A stretch of 64,000 bases of DNA. It comes from Corbicula japonica. Lineage: Eukaryota > Mollusca > Bivalvia > Venerida > Cyrenidae. The notes under the pieces are model-generated. The model had not been told where the DNA came from and searched no databases. It saw only the letters and a list, made by a program, of their open reading frames with translations. Location of the stretch: the NCBI GenBank assembly GCA_038501625.1, contig JAZAYU010000888.1, forward strand, positions 62,001 through 126,000, given 5' to 3'. The translations under genes and the position numbers were made by a program. Positions 45,510 to 58,334 of this stretch are shown here, piece by piece (within the stretch, counting starts at the first letter, position 1; every line of letters starts with the position of its first letter).

Positions 45510-45737
45510 GTGTGAGGTTGGTGCACCCTAGAACCTGGTTTAAACCCCCAGTGGCATTTTGTTTTGCCACTGACCGTTCCAAGGCGGTAACCCCTCTGGT
45601 TCTCACTTGTTATTTGTTTGTGGCGTCCATTTTGAAACTGATTATTATAATACTATGCTCTCTTTTCCTCTCTACTTTTTGGCTGTGTGGGGAGGCTGTG
45701 TATGCTGGATGTGGCCATTCCTGATATGCATATTTCA
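45510..45737 (-). repeat. MITE-family copy abutting the 3' end of NACHT gene 2
   Basis: From 'gtgcaccctagaacctggtt' through 'ggcggtaacccctctggttc' to the terminus 'attcctgatatgcatatttc'. It shares its inner part with 60660-60814 and its outer part with 26119-26236. It ends 55 bases from the stop codon of NACHT gene 2, so transcripts of that gene probably run into it. The 80-codon ORF inside it is an element by-product. Confidence 0.75.
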
Positions 45738-45792
45738 TTTTTTTAAGATCGTGGTTAAATGTAAATGAACGTTGCTTTTATATTTAGTCACG

Positions 45793-48629
45793 CTATTTAG
45801 TTTTTAGAATCTGGGTTGCATATTCGTCATCAATATCATCGTTAGAAGCAGCAGGATCGTCATCATCATCAGTCGTCGTCATAAAAACAAAATCTTCATA
45901 AATAAATTGTAAATCTAAATTTCGTATCCACGATAATGTCTGCGTTGGCTTTATCTCGTCCAAAAAATTATGCCACTCCTTCTCGGATGTTCCCTTACAC
46001 ATGAATAACTCCACCGTGGCCGGATGCTGCAGCCCGCCAACACACAGCAACAGTTCTTTCCACTCCTCAGATGTCATAAAAATGTGTGCGAGTTTAACAG
46101 TAATAGTCCGTGGAAGATTGCCGACACTTAGTAACAGTTCCTTCCACGCAGAAAACGACATTTTTACACCGTGAAACTTCATACGTTCTAGTTTTGTCAT
46201 TGCAGGTGATACACGCGGTATGAAGCTACCCATATTTATCCCCTCAAGCCTGATATATTGCAGCTGAGTTAATGTAGGTATAGTTTGTATCATCTCCTGG
46301 CATGCTGATATCTTGTTTAACGTTAATGATGATAGGAATGGGGCTCCACCTAGATCATGCCATAATCTGGCATTGGCACTGGCAGTCATCTCCCACCATG
46401 GATTGAACTTGAGCTTCTCCAGGCTTGCTGGGTTAAAATGTAGCTCTCTACATGAAATGGGAAAAAGATGCAGCGTCTTCAGCTTGTTCAGGCGTTGTAG
46501 TTCAAAGGTCTCGTCACAATCAGGGAACGGATAACCACTTGGACCCCAGTGGTCCGTGCAGTGCATTTTCTTCAGCTTGAGCTGTGTCAGTGTTGTGGTC
46601 CGGCTGATGTAGGCATAGAGACTTTTAAGGTTACTGTGAGTCATGTGAAAGTCCAAAAGATACAATGATTTTAAGCATGTCAGTCCTGTAATCGCCGTTA
46701 TACTAATATCGGACATAGATACACGTATTGTACGTGTTAATATTGTCAGAAATGTCAATGTACAGGCTGAATCAGAAAGGATGTCTGCCAGCCATACTGG
46801 TTCCTTGTATAACTCTTCTACTCTCAATGTCACCAGGGAGGTGAACACACCAGGATCAAGAGACTGCATGAACACAAAGGGAGGAGTTTTTGACAGCATG
46901 GAGGCAACTATCTTCTCGTTTAATGATACATGTACTTGTGGAGATTTCCGGTTAATTCCCTCAAATTGCATTACAGATTTCAAAGTTTTTATATCATATG
47001 TAAGGCTGTGTTTATCAAGTATAAAATAAAGAGGAATGGGGAGGCTGTTATTTCCATTTCTCAAACTTTCTTTCAAACACTCTAACTGCATCAACTGGTA
47101 AGATTTAATTGCTCTCAAAGCGCCACGCTCACGATCAATAAGCATGTCTGTCCTATAATGACATAAAGAACTGTCAATGTCAACGATCTTCTGAAGCTCA
47201 CCGGAAATACATTTATATACATCTGGATTCATTGCGCAAACAAAAACGAACTGATTTTCCATTTCTAATATGCTTGAAAGCGATGAACACACTTCAAGAA
47301 TAGTTGGTTGTATAGTTCCATTGTTCCATTCAGACGTAATGTACAAGGCAGCCATAAATTCCTGTACAGATTTGTGTTGAAAGAAAACTTTATACCGCAT
47401 TACTGAGACTTTGCTGCTGTCCTTGCTTTGACTCAACAGTCCTATTCTCAGACAAAACTCGAGTTCCTGCTCTGTAAGAAATTCCAACACAGTTGTGCTT
47501 TCAATTACCAGGCTGGATTCCTTTATTTTCTGAAATAATGCATAGAATGCCAACTTCCCGAGCTTTAATATTAGGTTCACATACTTGTTGCACAGCGCGT
47601 TATGTCTGATACATTCTGGGACCGTAACATTTCGTTCCGCATTTCTAGCGGGGAGGATCGGTACATTTATCTTTTTTAAACCACGCTGTAGAGTTAATTC
47701 AATAGTGTTGCAGTACGTTTCGCATTTTGAATTCCCAATGCTAAGACCATCAAACCAGATGCAAATAAGCTGTAGTAAGATGTACGGAATCATAAGAATA
47801 TCTCCGAGATTTACAGAAGATACTTTTTTGTCGAAGTCTTTCAGATCAAGCTCTTTTTCGCCGCAGTTTTCGCTTAGAAGTTTAACTGCATTTGATTTCA
47901 GTTCGTTAGAAGTTTCATCGTCGAGCATGGATATCTCCGTGTGTCTGTCAATCAGGTTTGGTGTCAGTCCTATCGTACCCATTTTCCACGGCCTTGTTGT
48001 TGTCATCTGGGTACAGCGTTCACGATAGTTGTTGTGTGGTATTCCGGGTGTTTGTGAACAACTCTCGGGGTGCACCCACTCATCCAGCCCGTCAAAGATG
48101 ACAAGACAGGTTTTATTTTGTAACATTCTTCCTATAAACTCTTTTGAAAAACTTTCTTTTCTTGGCAAATTCGTTGACACAAACTTTAGTATAAGGTCAT
48201 CAATAAGGCATGCGCTATCACTGTGGAAGTCTCGTAAGTGTAAAAGGAACAGTAAGTCGAAGCGTTTTAGTGTATCGAGGTCCTCCTGTTGCTTTTTGCT
48301 AATTTTTGACTTGTTTGGATTTTGAGCCAGACACCATGTCATGGTAACCTTCTTGGTAAAGGAAGTCTTCCCGTATCCGGCATTTGCCTCGACGTATATA
48401 TTTTTATAGGGAACGTTTTCGTGATTGAGGAACAACGTCCGGTACGAAGAGACTGACGTCTTTTCAGGGGATTTATTTCCCTGCCCAAAGGCATGTGGTT
48501 TGATAAACGCCGTCATCGGGGGCTGCACATACAACCTCATTAAAGGAACAGCGTAGTTCTCTACTAAAGGTGAAGCAGGAATGATAGATTCTTTCTCATT
48601 GTAGAATCGTATGAGTTCGTCTTTTAATT
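45793..48629 (-). CDS. Gene 2, exon with NACHT and leucine-rich region
   Basis: This 2837-base exon begins at an acceptor (tatacttacag|aa). The first codon is completed by the G left from the coiled-coil exon (LLN-E-LKDELIRFY), so the internal ATG at 48540 is not the start. Its opening residues 'ESIIPASPLVEN' and 'RLYVQPPMTAFI' parallel gene 1 (YSTIPVSPLVED, EFYVRPPMTAVD). The two exons share intron phase and domain order, so they are true paralogues. Confidence 0.93.
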
Positions 48630-51600
48630 CTGTAAGTATAAAAATTAATAAGGCTATGCATTAATCTTGTTGATTATTTAGAAACATACTCTGTTGAAAT
48701 GAACACTAGAGCAAATTTCACACACGGTTCTGGCCATGTACCTTCGGTTTCTCTTTAATAGTGTCTAATTTTAGTGTAAATGAAATTAATTATTCTCGGA
48801 TAATTTGAATAAGAAATACTCCGCTTGACGAAATCACCGGTTTAAACAAAAAAAATGTGGTTTTTTTTTCGTGGGCTTAACCCTGAGATTGCTGTTATCA
48901 AAGACGAACATTCATGATCACCCGGCATAAAGTTGCCGGGTTCGCTTTTAGATTCATTGTGTTGTTTCTGATCAGTAGGCGATCAGTTTAGATCCAGGTC
49001 AGACGGTACGGATGAGGCGGGTAATAGATCTAGGTATCTACACTGGTCGCACACGCGATAAAACCTGAATATATAGAGTTAAGGGTTAACTTAAACGATA
49101 AAACATTCTAAGATTTCCTATAATGTTAACACAAAATCAGATCGAAAGAGCTCATTGGTTTATTGTACATTATGCCAGTTAAATACAGTTATCGTACACA
49201 AGTACACATACATGTTCAGCTGTTACTTCTGTAGTGTCATTATATTTCGCGACCGTTTTTCGCGGATTTTGCGTAAGAGACTTTGGGCGAAATACGAGCG
49301 TAATTTAACTATGCAATACAACTATGCATGTGTATTCTCGTGCTAAAAGGTAACCATCTGATATGTTTGATTGGATGTTCAGTACTCTGGTCGCAAAATC
49401 GTAAGTGGTCAGTAATCGTTCCTAAATTTTTTAATTATTCCGTACTTGGGGAATATTTATCAAGAATCGTTTCATGCGAATGTGTTTATATGCTTTGTTA
49501 AAATATACATAATATTAAACCTAGTAATTGGCGAAACAACAACGTGCTTTTAAGTTACATTTGCTTAAACCACAATCATTTAACACGCCGTTCACTTGGA
49601 TTGCATGGGTCGCTGGTCATATTTTCGAAGTTCAAAATCAGATATTGTCGGACATTTCCGAGAAAATAATAATAAAAGGGATTTTGGCTTTGATGATGCA
49701 AAGTGTTGACGGCATAAAATATTATTTAAAAAAGTGTAGGTTTGCAAAAAGGAATTGGTTTATATTCAAATGTTACAAGTATGCATGTATGTAGTTAGAA
49801 ATGTTGTTTTTTTAATATTTACCATTGAGAAGAATATCGTCATTATGTGTATGCTGTAGCTGTGACAACAGCAGGAGTTCTTGTTTTTTGTCATCGACTG
49901 TCTTCCGGATCTCGCTTAGTGCTGCGGTTTTTATGGAATCCAAGGCCGCCACGGATGATGTCTGTGCATTGTCAAAGTATTTCTGAACCTCCTGCAATGC
50001 ATCCTGTTGCTGCTTAGTGATGTTCTCCCTGAAGTTTTCTTCCAGCACTTTGGTAATATCGCCAGATCTTATGATAAGTGTGTTATTCTGCAACTGTGAC
50101 AAACAAGATAATTCATTAGATGTCTTGTAGAAAACACTGAAGCTTCGTTGTTCACCGAGGACAAACAATCGTGTGAACATTTGTAAGTTACAATTGACAC
50201 GTTCAAGCATATTTTGTCATATAAACGATAAAATATGATTAAAAAGCGCTTTAATTTCAAATCTGTAATATCAAATGGTGTTATCAGGTATCGGTTATTT
50301 ACGCTATGAATACATAAGTATCAAACAACATGATGCTATCTGTGGAGTAATATAAAGATGTGCAGGAAGAATATAATCTCAAAACTATACTTTTATCATT
50401 TTAACAACATGTTATTAATATTATTTTTGAAACATTCACTATTCCTTTGCGTTGATGCTGGTGCAGTTTCTTCACTTATTACTTGTGCGTGATTGCGTTC
50501 GTGAATGATTGCATTTATATGCTGTTTTTATTCTGAGTGTATGCATGCACACAATCTGATAACGCCAGGACAGAAGTTCAATAAAATCTCTTCGTAAAAA
50601 TTGTATGAGTTATAGCCTTTCGCTTTTTTACAAGTAATCGTGACAAACCTGGTTTAGTTTACGGACAGCATCTTTTGCGTGCTGGTCGTGCAGAAGGAAC
50701 TTTGGATCCCGAAGAAGATCGAGTAGCGCGTCGATAATCTGTGCTAATTCAACGTCGGACAGCTCATAACTCGCCGAGTGACGGACTTTGTCGTTGACCA
50801 AGTCTCGGACCTGTTTTGTTGAAGAGTTAATATTTTAGTATTTGAATTAACAAAACCGATTGCAATTTTTTATCTCGGCATAAATATCTTCGCAACAAAA
50901 TACTTACTAAATGTGAGAACTTCGTGCCGACATAATTTACTTAAAAAGAAGACAATGCAAATAATGTTCCTTGCTGGAAATAAGTTCATTTTCTGGGCAC
51001 TATAAGTGTATTAAAATCTCAAGATCATTGAATGTAAAAGACTCTCATTATAAACTACAACGGACAAAGCTGTTAAATTATTCGAAATGAAAATGGGCTT
51101 GGTCTATAACGACACAACAAAACTACGGGATATAACTGTTACATGTATCATGCTGTGTGTTAACTGATACCCATGTATTCTGATATGGATCTACAATGTT
51201 CGCTTTTGGATTTTAATGAATTATTACTAAACGATGCAAAAAGTGTACATGTACATCCAGATCACACAACATGGATGTGTGTGCAGATCGGGATCTAGAC
51301 TATTCGCTCATGTGATAAAAAGAAAAGGATTAAGTTTTTTTTTTTTTAAACTATCTGGAATATCAATAATAAGCAAGGTATGCAATCTGACAATTACCTT
51401 AGAACAAATATTGAATGGCATATTTAACTGTGCGACCATTTTTTTCTGAAATATCGTGTTGTTAAGTATAATCCCAAGAGTGCCATTTAAGTCAATCTCG
51501 ACAAGAGACGTTTTATTACAGTATCCTTTCGGAGGTAAATAACATTTTGCGATCTCGAAGGGATCCGAGCACCATCTCATAGCATCTGTTATTTCCCAGG

Positions 51601-51967
51601 TAGGTCCATGGAACCTATGGTGCTTGAGTATTGCATCTTTTAAGTCGTTGCAAATGCCTGTAGGACAGTTTTTGTTGGGCATTTTGTTTAGCACAGATAA
51701 GTCGTGTAATTTACATGGTCCTGTCTTGCCACAAAACTCTTGTGTTGGACATTTTAACACATTTGCCGTCGAACAAGAACTGCATGTTGTACCAGACGGT
51801 ATCGCATTCTGTATGAAAATAGACAGCAGAAGGTCTCTTTGGAAGTCGGAGATCTCGTTTTGAACAAATTCTGTTAACCCTTCTCTGGCAAAAAGTACCG
51901 CTATTGCTCCTTTAAGCCAATTGTTAAAGTTTTTCTTTGTTAATGCTTTGTCGAGGGCAGTTGCCAT
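45793..51967 (-). CDS. CXorf38-like / HEPN-like / coiled-coil / NACHT / LRR-type protein (gene 2)
   Basis: Four minus-strand exons splice in matching phases: 51967-51398 (to phase 0), 50810-50649 (phase 0 to 0), 50093-49823 (phase 0 to 1) and 48629-45793. Together they give 3840 bases, 1279 residues plus TAG. Every junction has AG/GT: tctaag|gtaatt, aaaacag|gtccga, aaccag|gtttgt, gtcacag|ttgcag, caatg|gtaaat and cttacag|aattaa. Deduced order: residues 1-190 CXorf38-like, Cys-rich; 191-244 HEPN-like helix; 245-334 coiled coil; NACHT with Walker A ANAGYGKT at 416-423 and Walker B LVIFDGLDEW at 510-519; winged-helix landmark 'FFQHKSVQEFMAALYI'; leucine-rich repeats; acidic tail (DDDDDPAASNDDIDDE). 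NACHT proteins are nucleotide-switched oligomerising ATPases of innate immunity and cell death; that role here is inferred. A further 5' exon is possible (52609-52530). Confidence 0.82.
48630..49822 (-). other. Intron of NACHT gene 2 (about 1.2 kb)
   Basis: Bounded by the donor at 49822-49821 and the acceptor at 48631-48630. It contains a fragment of the 'cattatatttcgcg' MITE family near 49222-49285 (ctgtagtgtcattatatttc). The 88-codon plus ORF at 49528-49794 has no domain. Confidence 0.7.
49823..50093 (-). CDS. Gene 2, coiled-coil exon
   Basis: 271 bases, phase 0 in and phase 1 out. The product is hydrophilic and heptad-rich (VLEENFRENITKQQQDALQE ... ALSEIRKTVDDKKQELLLLS), a probable coiled coil linking the N-terminal module to NACHT and perhaps serving oligomerisation. 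The longer open frame to 50210 includes intron sequence before the acceptor gtcacag at 50094-50095. Confidence 0.82.
50649..50810 (-). CDS. Gene 2, HEPN-like exon
   Basis: 162 bases, 54 codons, phase 0 at both ends, too short for a standard ORF list. It reads 'VRDLVNDKVRHSASYELSDV' then 'ELAQIIDALLDLLRDPKFLL'. The NDKVRHS core resembles the RN...H motif region of HEPN domains in CXorf38/DZIP3-type proteins, but the motif Arg immediately before N is Val here, so RNase activity is doubtful. The call is by pattern, not by profile. Confidence 0.75.
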
Positions 51968-52005
51968 AGTTTTCCTGTACGATTCTGGTCTATAAACGTT
52001 GAGTT
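51398..52005 (-). CDS. Gene 2, CXorf38-like exon with putative start
   Basis: The exon begins at acceptor aattttag|aactc and is open from there. The first ATG of the module is at 51967 (MATALDKALTKKNFNNWLKG). The W and following helix, the Cys/His block (CPTGICNDLKDAILKHH ... W) and 'DPFEIAKCYLPPKG' line up, by eye, with the vertebrate CXorf38 N-terminus, an uncharacterised family. Ten or more cysteines (CSSC, CPTQEFC, CKLH, CPTGIC) may bind zinc. Donor tctaag|gtaatt. The frame is also open upstream of the ATG to the acceptor, so a longer N-terminus is possible. Confidence 0.8.
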
Positions 52006-52529
52006 CTAAAATTATAAAAATATGCTTAACAGAGGGCATGTAGTTTGGCTGCAATAATAATTTTAGCAGTGATTTCCAAAACCGAACTTACAGACAAAGA
52101 AGGATAAGAACGAATCAACTGATACTAATTACCAGGCCCTAGGATCGCACATTCGTGTACAATGATCTGCGCTTAAATTATGTAAATCGCGCGCCTAAGT
52201 ATATGTCTCGATTTCGCTGGGTAAATTTGCTTTGCGCCAGTATCCAGTGTCTTATTATTTATCTTGGATTATTAAAGTTGCATAATTCGTAAAGGTTGCT
52301 AAACCTTGCGGGTAATCGTATGTCTTGATACGGCTGAATTAGTTGGTTAAAAGCTTAGTATTCGACACCACATGGTTCTGAATAACAGTCGTTTGCACCT
52401 TACCTCCTTATATTGTGATTAACTTTTCACCGAAACATAAATACTCTTTATTTAGTTTATATCTTTACAAAATATAAATAAAAATAAAAAATCAAATGGT
52501 CCGTTATAAACTAATAGAATGACACTTAC

Positions 52530-52609
52530 CTACATTTTTAATTCCGTGCAAATTACACGTCTTCAGTTTAAACAACTGTTCGTCTTGAAGAATTTGCAAA
52601 ACACCTCCA
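52530..52609 (-). CDS. Possible additional 5' exon of gene 2
   Basis: An 80-base segment lies between acceptor ttttacattag (52611-52610) and a consensus donor gtag|gtaagtg (52530/52529). Its frame (GGVLQILQDEQLFKLKTCNL) joins the next exon in phase (NV-E-LNVYRPESYRKTM), leaving no stop up to the ATG at 51967. It may be coding or 5' UTR; no start codon is seen in it. Confidence 0.4.
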
Positions 52610-55290
52610 CTAATGTAAAATATAATATATTATAGCACAATGATTATTGTTTAGGAATTTTCAGAGTGCAACCATTGAAATATTTAAATTGAATAACTAT
52701 TGACATAACTTGCCACTGTTTAATAAAACTGTCTATCGCTTGAGTTTCTACTAACCGATAAATTACTGAGAATTTTGTCACTGTTTATTATACAAATAAA
52801 ACTTTGTCTTAAATTCACAGTATTTTGTATGTTTACATGTTAAACTTCTAATAAAAATCTTTTCTATTTATTCGTGTAAAGTGTTTCGTTATTTGCTGTT
52901 CAGATCCGTTCACGAGAGTTTTGTATCGCTTCGTGAAATGAAGACACATTGCGCATGCTTAAAAATAAACTCCGCCCCTGTCGGTGCCATTTACGTCATT
53001 AACTTGAAGGTATTCAGTTGTTTAAGGTATCACTGACATTGCAAATGGCGAAAATTGCTAAAATTTTAAAAATGAATTTTGGGGAAAATATTCATTTGCT
53101 CCCTAAGAGTTTAGTGAAGAAATGTATTTATCTAAGTATGTACTGATGTTTGCAAGTACAATTTAGTCTAATTCATGTTCTAATTACCAAGCACATTCTA
53201 AAACAAAAGAAAACCGTCTGCATGAAAACTCTGAAATTCATGGGAAATATAACCAAAGCAGCCCATACCTGAAATAAGTATATGCTAATCTACAATGTTT
53301 ATTGCCTATTCGTCAGAATAATGTTAGGGTTTTCAAGAAATTCAAGGAAAAAACTTATTTCCGGGTTCTACTTTCGGTTTGAATGTATTTATGCTGCCAG
53401 TGAACATTTCTTCATGTTATAGCTTGTAAATGATGTGTCTATGATCTGCCTACTTAAGTTATTGACATAATTTCATCAATAAAACTGTAATTGGATTTCA
53501 TAAATTCACGTTTTACATGCTTAATATGTAGATACATTATATGTTTCTGTGAATAAGGTATCTTATGGATTGTCCGAATGCATGGATGTTACATGTATTA
53601 CTTTAATTTAACATTATTCATACACAGTTAATATGACTTTTATTCTTCCCGACGTTTCTTTATTGAATGACATTTGTTATTAATCACTTTCAACTTGTAA
53701 TACGCATTAACCGAAAGCATAACTTTAAAACACTCCTCTCTTATTTCATATCATATTCAACAATTTAAATAATTTTGCATTTTAGTTGAAATCGGACGCT
53801 TTCAGGGTATTTTATTAAATGCGTGGATGGCTTGAATAACCAATCCTGGTCTTCTAAAATATACTTGAAGTAAGATGATGAATTTTTTCGCTGATATACA
53901 GGAAGTCAAACATTTTTTGCTTATAAAGTCATGAAAATATAATATTTTAATCCTTCAAAATAATAAAACCAGATACACATATTTACATAAATTTTATATT
54001 CTAGAACATTAGTACTAAGGCGAGATGGCACGATTCGGGTTTTACGGGCAAATCATTTATTACCCATCTTGGTATCTTTCATAAAAAATTGAAACTGGTT
54101 AAGAGTAGCAACATTCACAATTACTGACTTTATCACGTAGGCCAACAGCGAAGCAAATATAATAAAGTGTTAAAACAACTGTTTAGAAGCGACTGAATTA
54201 AAGACGGTTAAAAGGCCGTGTCAGTATCAGGTAATAAATGGCCATGGTCAAAGCAGCAGAAGTACTGTCTAAATGACATGTGAAGTATTTCTAAGCGGTA
54301 TTTGTATGAACCAATAGGCCAAAATAATCAGTTAGAGTAATGGAGATAGGAACTACGTAGGTGCAAGCTTAATTTATAAAAAAAGAAAGAAATTTGAGCT
54401 GACCTAGTTAAAATCTCCATGGTTCAAACATAAAAGCACCCGAAAGAATATGTTAAACAAGAAGCAAAACTGTCACAATGAAAGAACGAACATTCAGATT
54501 AATTTCTAACTCCGTTAGAATTGCTTAGGAAGAAATCTTTCATATAGTCACAGGTTCTTGTCACAGCCCTGAAATCAAAGTGGAATGCATATTGGTTCAA
54601 AGTGAAAGGGTTTAAAAACTTTAAGAAAGACCTTTTGCAGCCGTCACAGAACAACAACAAAGCTAGAGTATTAACAAGACCACTCAAACAAGTCACCGAC
54701 AATTTGTTATTGTAAAAGCTGCTTAAAACTGTTTGTGTACATGCATACAACCGGTTAATTATCATTTAGAAGATATTACAAATGTACAATGGTATTAAGT
54801 TTTGCGAATAAAGCAAGTAGCGTAAAGAATTCAGCATCCTGTTACAATAACATATTTTGTTTGTTTTCGTTTGTCTGTATTTTGTATTAAATAAAAGTTT
54901 ATGTGCTACTAATCTAAAGATAAGCAAACACTTGTTTTAACATAATCAGGTGTTTGAAAGTAACTATACATGTCTGATGTCTGATTTCTCATAATTTTTC
55001 AAGACAGATCAATTTCGATGTGGACTCAGAAAGACATAATCACACGTTCGACCGCGTACTTACATGTATACTAGAAGTTGTTTAAATGACCATTTCTTAT
55101 ATGGACACGTATATGAATAAGGGTTAAAGGTTTTCAATAAACAATCTGCCTTTAATAGCTCGTTTTATTTCCCATGTCAACAAATATGTATACATTCTAC
55201 AATATACATTTTTGTTGAAAATATACGTACATGTAATTAAAAGAGGACAGACATAATTCATCAACACATTACCTTATAGGTGTGTTTTGT
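52610..55290. other. Non-coding AT-rich interval upstream of gene 2
   Basis: Must contain any promoter of gene 2, but no TATA/Inr arrangement was convincingly placed. ORFs up to 88 codons (54499-54765, minus) have no recognisable domain. Confidence 0.4.
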
Positions 55291-58200
55291 ATACTATTTA
55301 CTAGATTGTTAATGTCAGGTGTGATTACCAGTCTTATTAAGAGTCGCGTTAAGTATGTTTCTGTACACTGTTTAAAGACATTTTGTGCTTAGATGGTAAT
55401 ATCAGGTAATGTGCTCAGTATGTTTTTATCGTTTAAATATCTGGCGTGATTGGTATAGTCGGTGATGTGTTCAGTAATTCTGCTTACTGTATTTAACGTC
55501 TGTTTTTTATGGTGGTATGATTTGTATTTATTCTTAAAAAGTATTAAAGGGCTGTTTAACTTTTTGTTTTATATATTTTGCTTATTGAAACTGAGTACAG
55601 AACTGAAACAGGTTGCTGAGATATTGTCATTTGGGCTAATTAAAAAAGGCAAGTGAAGTGAAAAAATGTAAAGAATTTAAGTTCATAAAAAGTCAAAACT
55701 GGTTGCTCCATATGTTTGTACAGTGTTTACAGTGATCAAAATCAATCAAGAAATACTCATATGTTGCAGAATAATAAAAAAATATGGAGCTTTAATGACC
55801 AATATTAAATAAATCATACGAATTTTAATTAATGTGCTTAAAATATAATAATTGATGTTTCTTATCATTTAAATGTGTATTTCTATTAAAAGACATGTTG
55901 AAGCATCAAATATATGTGCTTTAGAACAATGTGGTATCACATAAAGATAGATAATTCATATTTTGAAGAAGAATGCCACACTCCTGACAATCACTTATGT
56001 GCAATGTACTCAAAAATGTTTCACTAAGGCCATTCCTGTTTGTCACAATTTAACAAAACATGGCATAGACTTCTAGGAAAAAACATGCCCTTGTTTTCAT
56101 GTACAGGATATGTTGTTGACAGAATATTGCAGTTTTTGCAAAATGTCTCACTCCTGACGAATTTAGCTGATATTTTCTGAAGAGAGTTGCAGACAAATAT
56201 AATTTCAATAGACATGATAATATTATACATGTAATTATTGTATCTAGAAACATTAAACTTAATGATTCACAAAACATTTCTTTTGTACTATTAATTTTTG
56301 AAGTCCTATAAATTTATAAAGCAAAGAATTATCGATTTTCTTGAGGTATTTTCTTAAACTACTACGCTTGACTTAATAGCATAACTTTTGAATACTTGAA
56401 GTATAATATGCTTAGTTTTATCTTAAGTTGATGCCTAATAAATGCAACTTTTACTAAAACAACACTAAAACTTGTCTTTATTCAAGCTTTTTGTAAAATG
56501 ATGGTCTGAACAAAGGTGATTTTTTAAAAGGTTGACAGTCACTTTTTTGTCACAATCCTGACGTTTTTGGCTCATTATTTTAGAATATTTTTAACGGATG
56601 GTTCTATTTTAAGGAAACTTCATAAATCTTTAAAGGGCTTGATGAGACACCTCTGCAAAAGTAGGAAAATGGAAGTAACTGTAATTTAAAGTGTTCGATT
56701 ATTGTACATTTTTATAACAGGAAAACACAAACCAGCCATTTTTAAACAGCCCTTAAGTGTCTAAAAAGACTCGTATTGTAATTTGATGTATATATCTTGT
56801 TTGTATATACAGTTTACCAGTCTGGTGGGATAGGTCTTATACGATGATGTTGTCTTCAATATGGGTCTTTAAATTTCAGCAATGATAAGACAGATAAGGT
56901 GATGTGTTGATGATGACATGTTTTTGTACTGCTGAATATTGATTACCACTTTTCGAGTTTCACGTACTATTTTTAGGCAATGATTCTCAGATTAGTTCTC
57001 TGAAATGTTGTTTACATGTATTTAAAGTTTTTGTTGTATTGTAAGAAAATAGATTTCTGTTAAGTTCAGTGCTGATGTTCATCATTATTTGAGTTCCAAG
57101 AGTAATTTAAGGCCATGATGTTCAATAAAAGTTGTGTGCACTGTTGTAATCCGCGGTATCTCAGTTATGGTGTTATTGTGAGGCAATGGTTTTCTGTATA
57201 GTTCTGTGCACTGTTGTTTACCGGTATCTGAGTTTTTGGTGGTAAATGTATTTTGGTAAAGTTCAGTGCATTGTTGTTAAACAGTACCTGAGTTTCCCTT
57301 GAAACTCTATGATAACAGTAGATTCATGAGATACTGAGATGTTAAGTATAGGAAAAGAATACCCGTATTGAAACTTTCGTTTTACTTCAACGTTCTACAG
57401 TATATTTTGTACGTTAAGAACTATCTCGGCATCATAATCACGCAAAAATGCCGATCAGGAATTCAGTAATAGTTGAACCAGAACTGCATGTATATTAGGC
57501 AAAATACATTACACTTATATGTTAATGTAAATTGTAATCTTGAATAAAACCTAAAGTAACTTTGACTGTATTTATGGACATGTTCAACTTGATACATTGT
57601 AGACGACCTTAATGTGAGATAATATTACATCATAAATATACAAGTTGTCTTTGTAATGCAAAGGCAAAATACGATATGTTTTGTTGTTAATCGAAACCAG
57701 TTTCATGATAGTTTAGAAACTTAATTGCTTTTTATAAAGTATTGCAAGCCAGATATTTTTGAAGTCAAGTTTTAACCTGAAAAAAATATCATAAACGCGT
57801 CAAAACATCTTAGTGCACGCACATGTTCGTTGATAAAATGTCCTAACGTACATGTTAACTTAATATTCATAATCATAAAACGTTAAACAAAAAATCAAAA
57901 CATATATTTAGATTTACCTTAAAAAACACAATTGATGCAAAATTTATTGAATACAATGTCATGTAAAAGTCGAATAAGATTCAAAATCTAAGTTTTTTAC
58001 AATATACAGTCTGTGTTTTAAATCATTCGAGTTGGTTGCGTGTTTAAACAATATAACGTGAGCCCGAAAGCCTAGAGTAATGTTGTTTCCAAACGCATAC
58101 TGTCATTATGCTTTTTTATTTAAATTTAAATACATAAAACAAACTAAGTTCGATCAACAACGTGCGTTTATTAATGGACGTAAGAATATTCGTAATAGTC

Positions 58201-58330
58201 GTAAATTTCAAATACTATTTAAATGTTCGGTATGTGCCAAATAGTACCAAATATTTACGATCAGAATACACAATATAGCTAAACCATCGCATTAAAGACA
58301 TGACAAAATCTGCGTGTATTTGATATTTTG
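55290..58330. other. Non-coding AT-rich interval with weak repeats
   Basis: Diverged ~90-bp units occur at about 57055-57300 (landmarks 'agttc(a/t)gtgca(c/t)tgttgt' and 'gtatctgagttt'). No supportable gene; ORFs of 60-75 codons are motif-free. Confidence 0.45.
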
Positions 58331-58334
58331 TAGT

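Noticed and set aside
47585..48325. Plus-strand ORFs of 147 and 98 codons opposite NACHT gene 2
   Set aside because: Antisense shadows of a long coding exon; residues do not form a recognisable domain.
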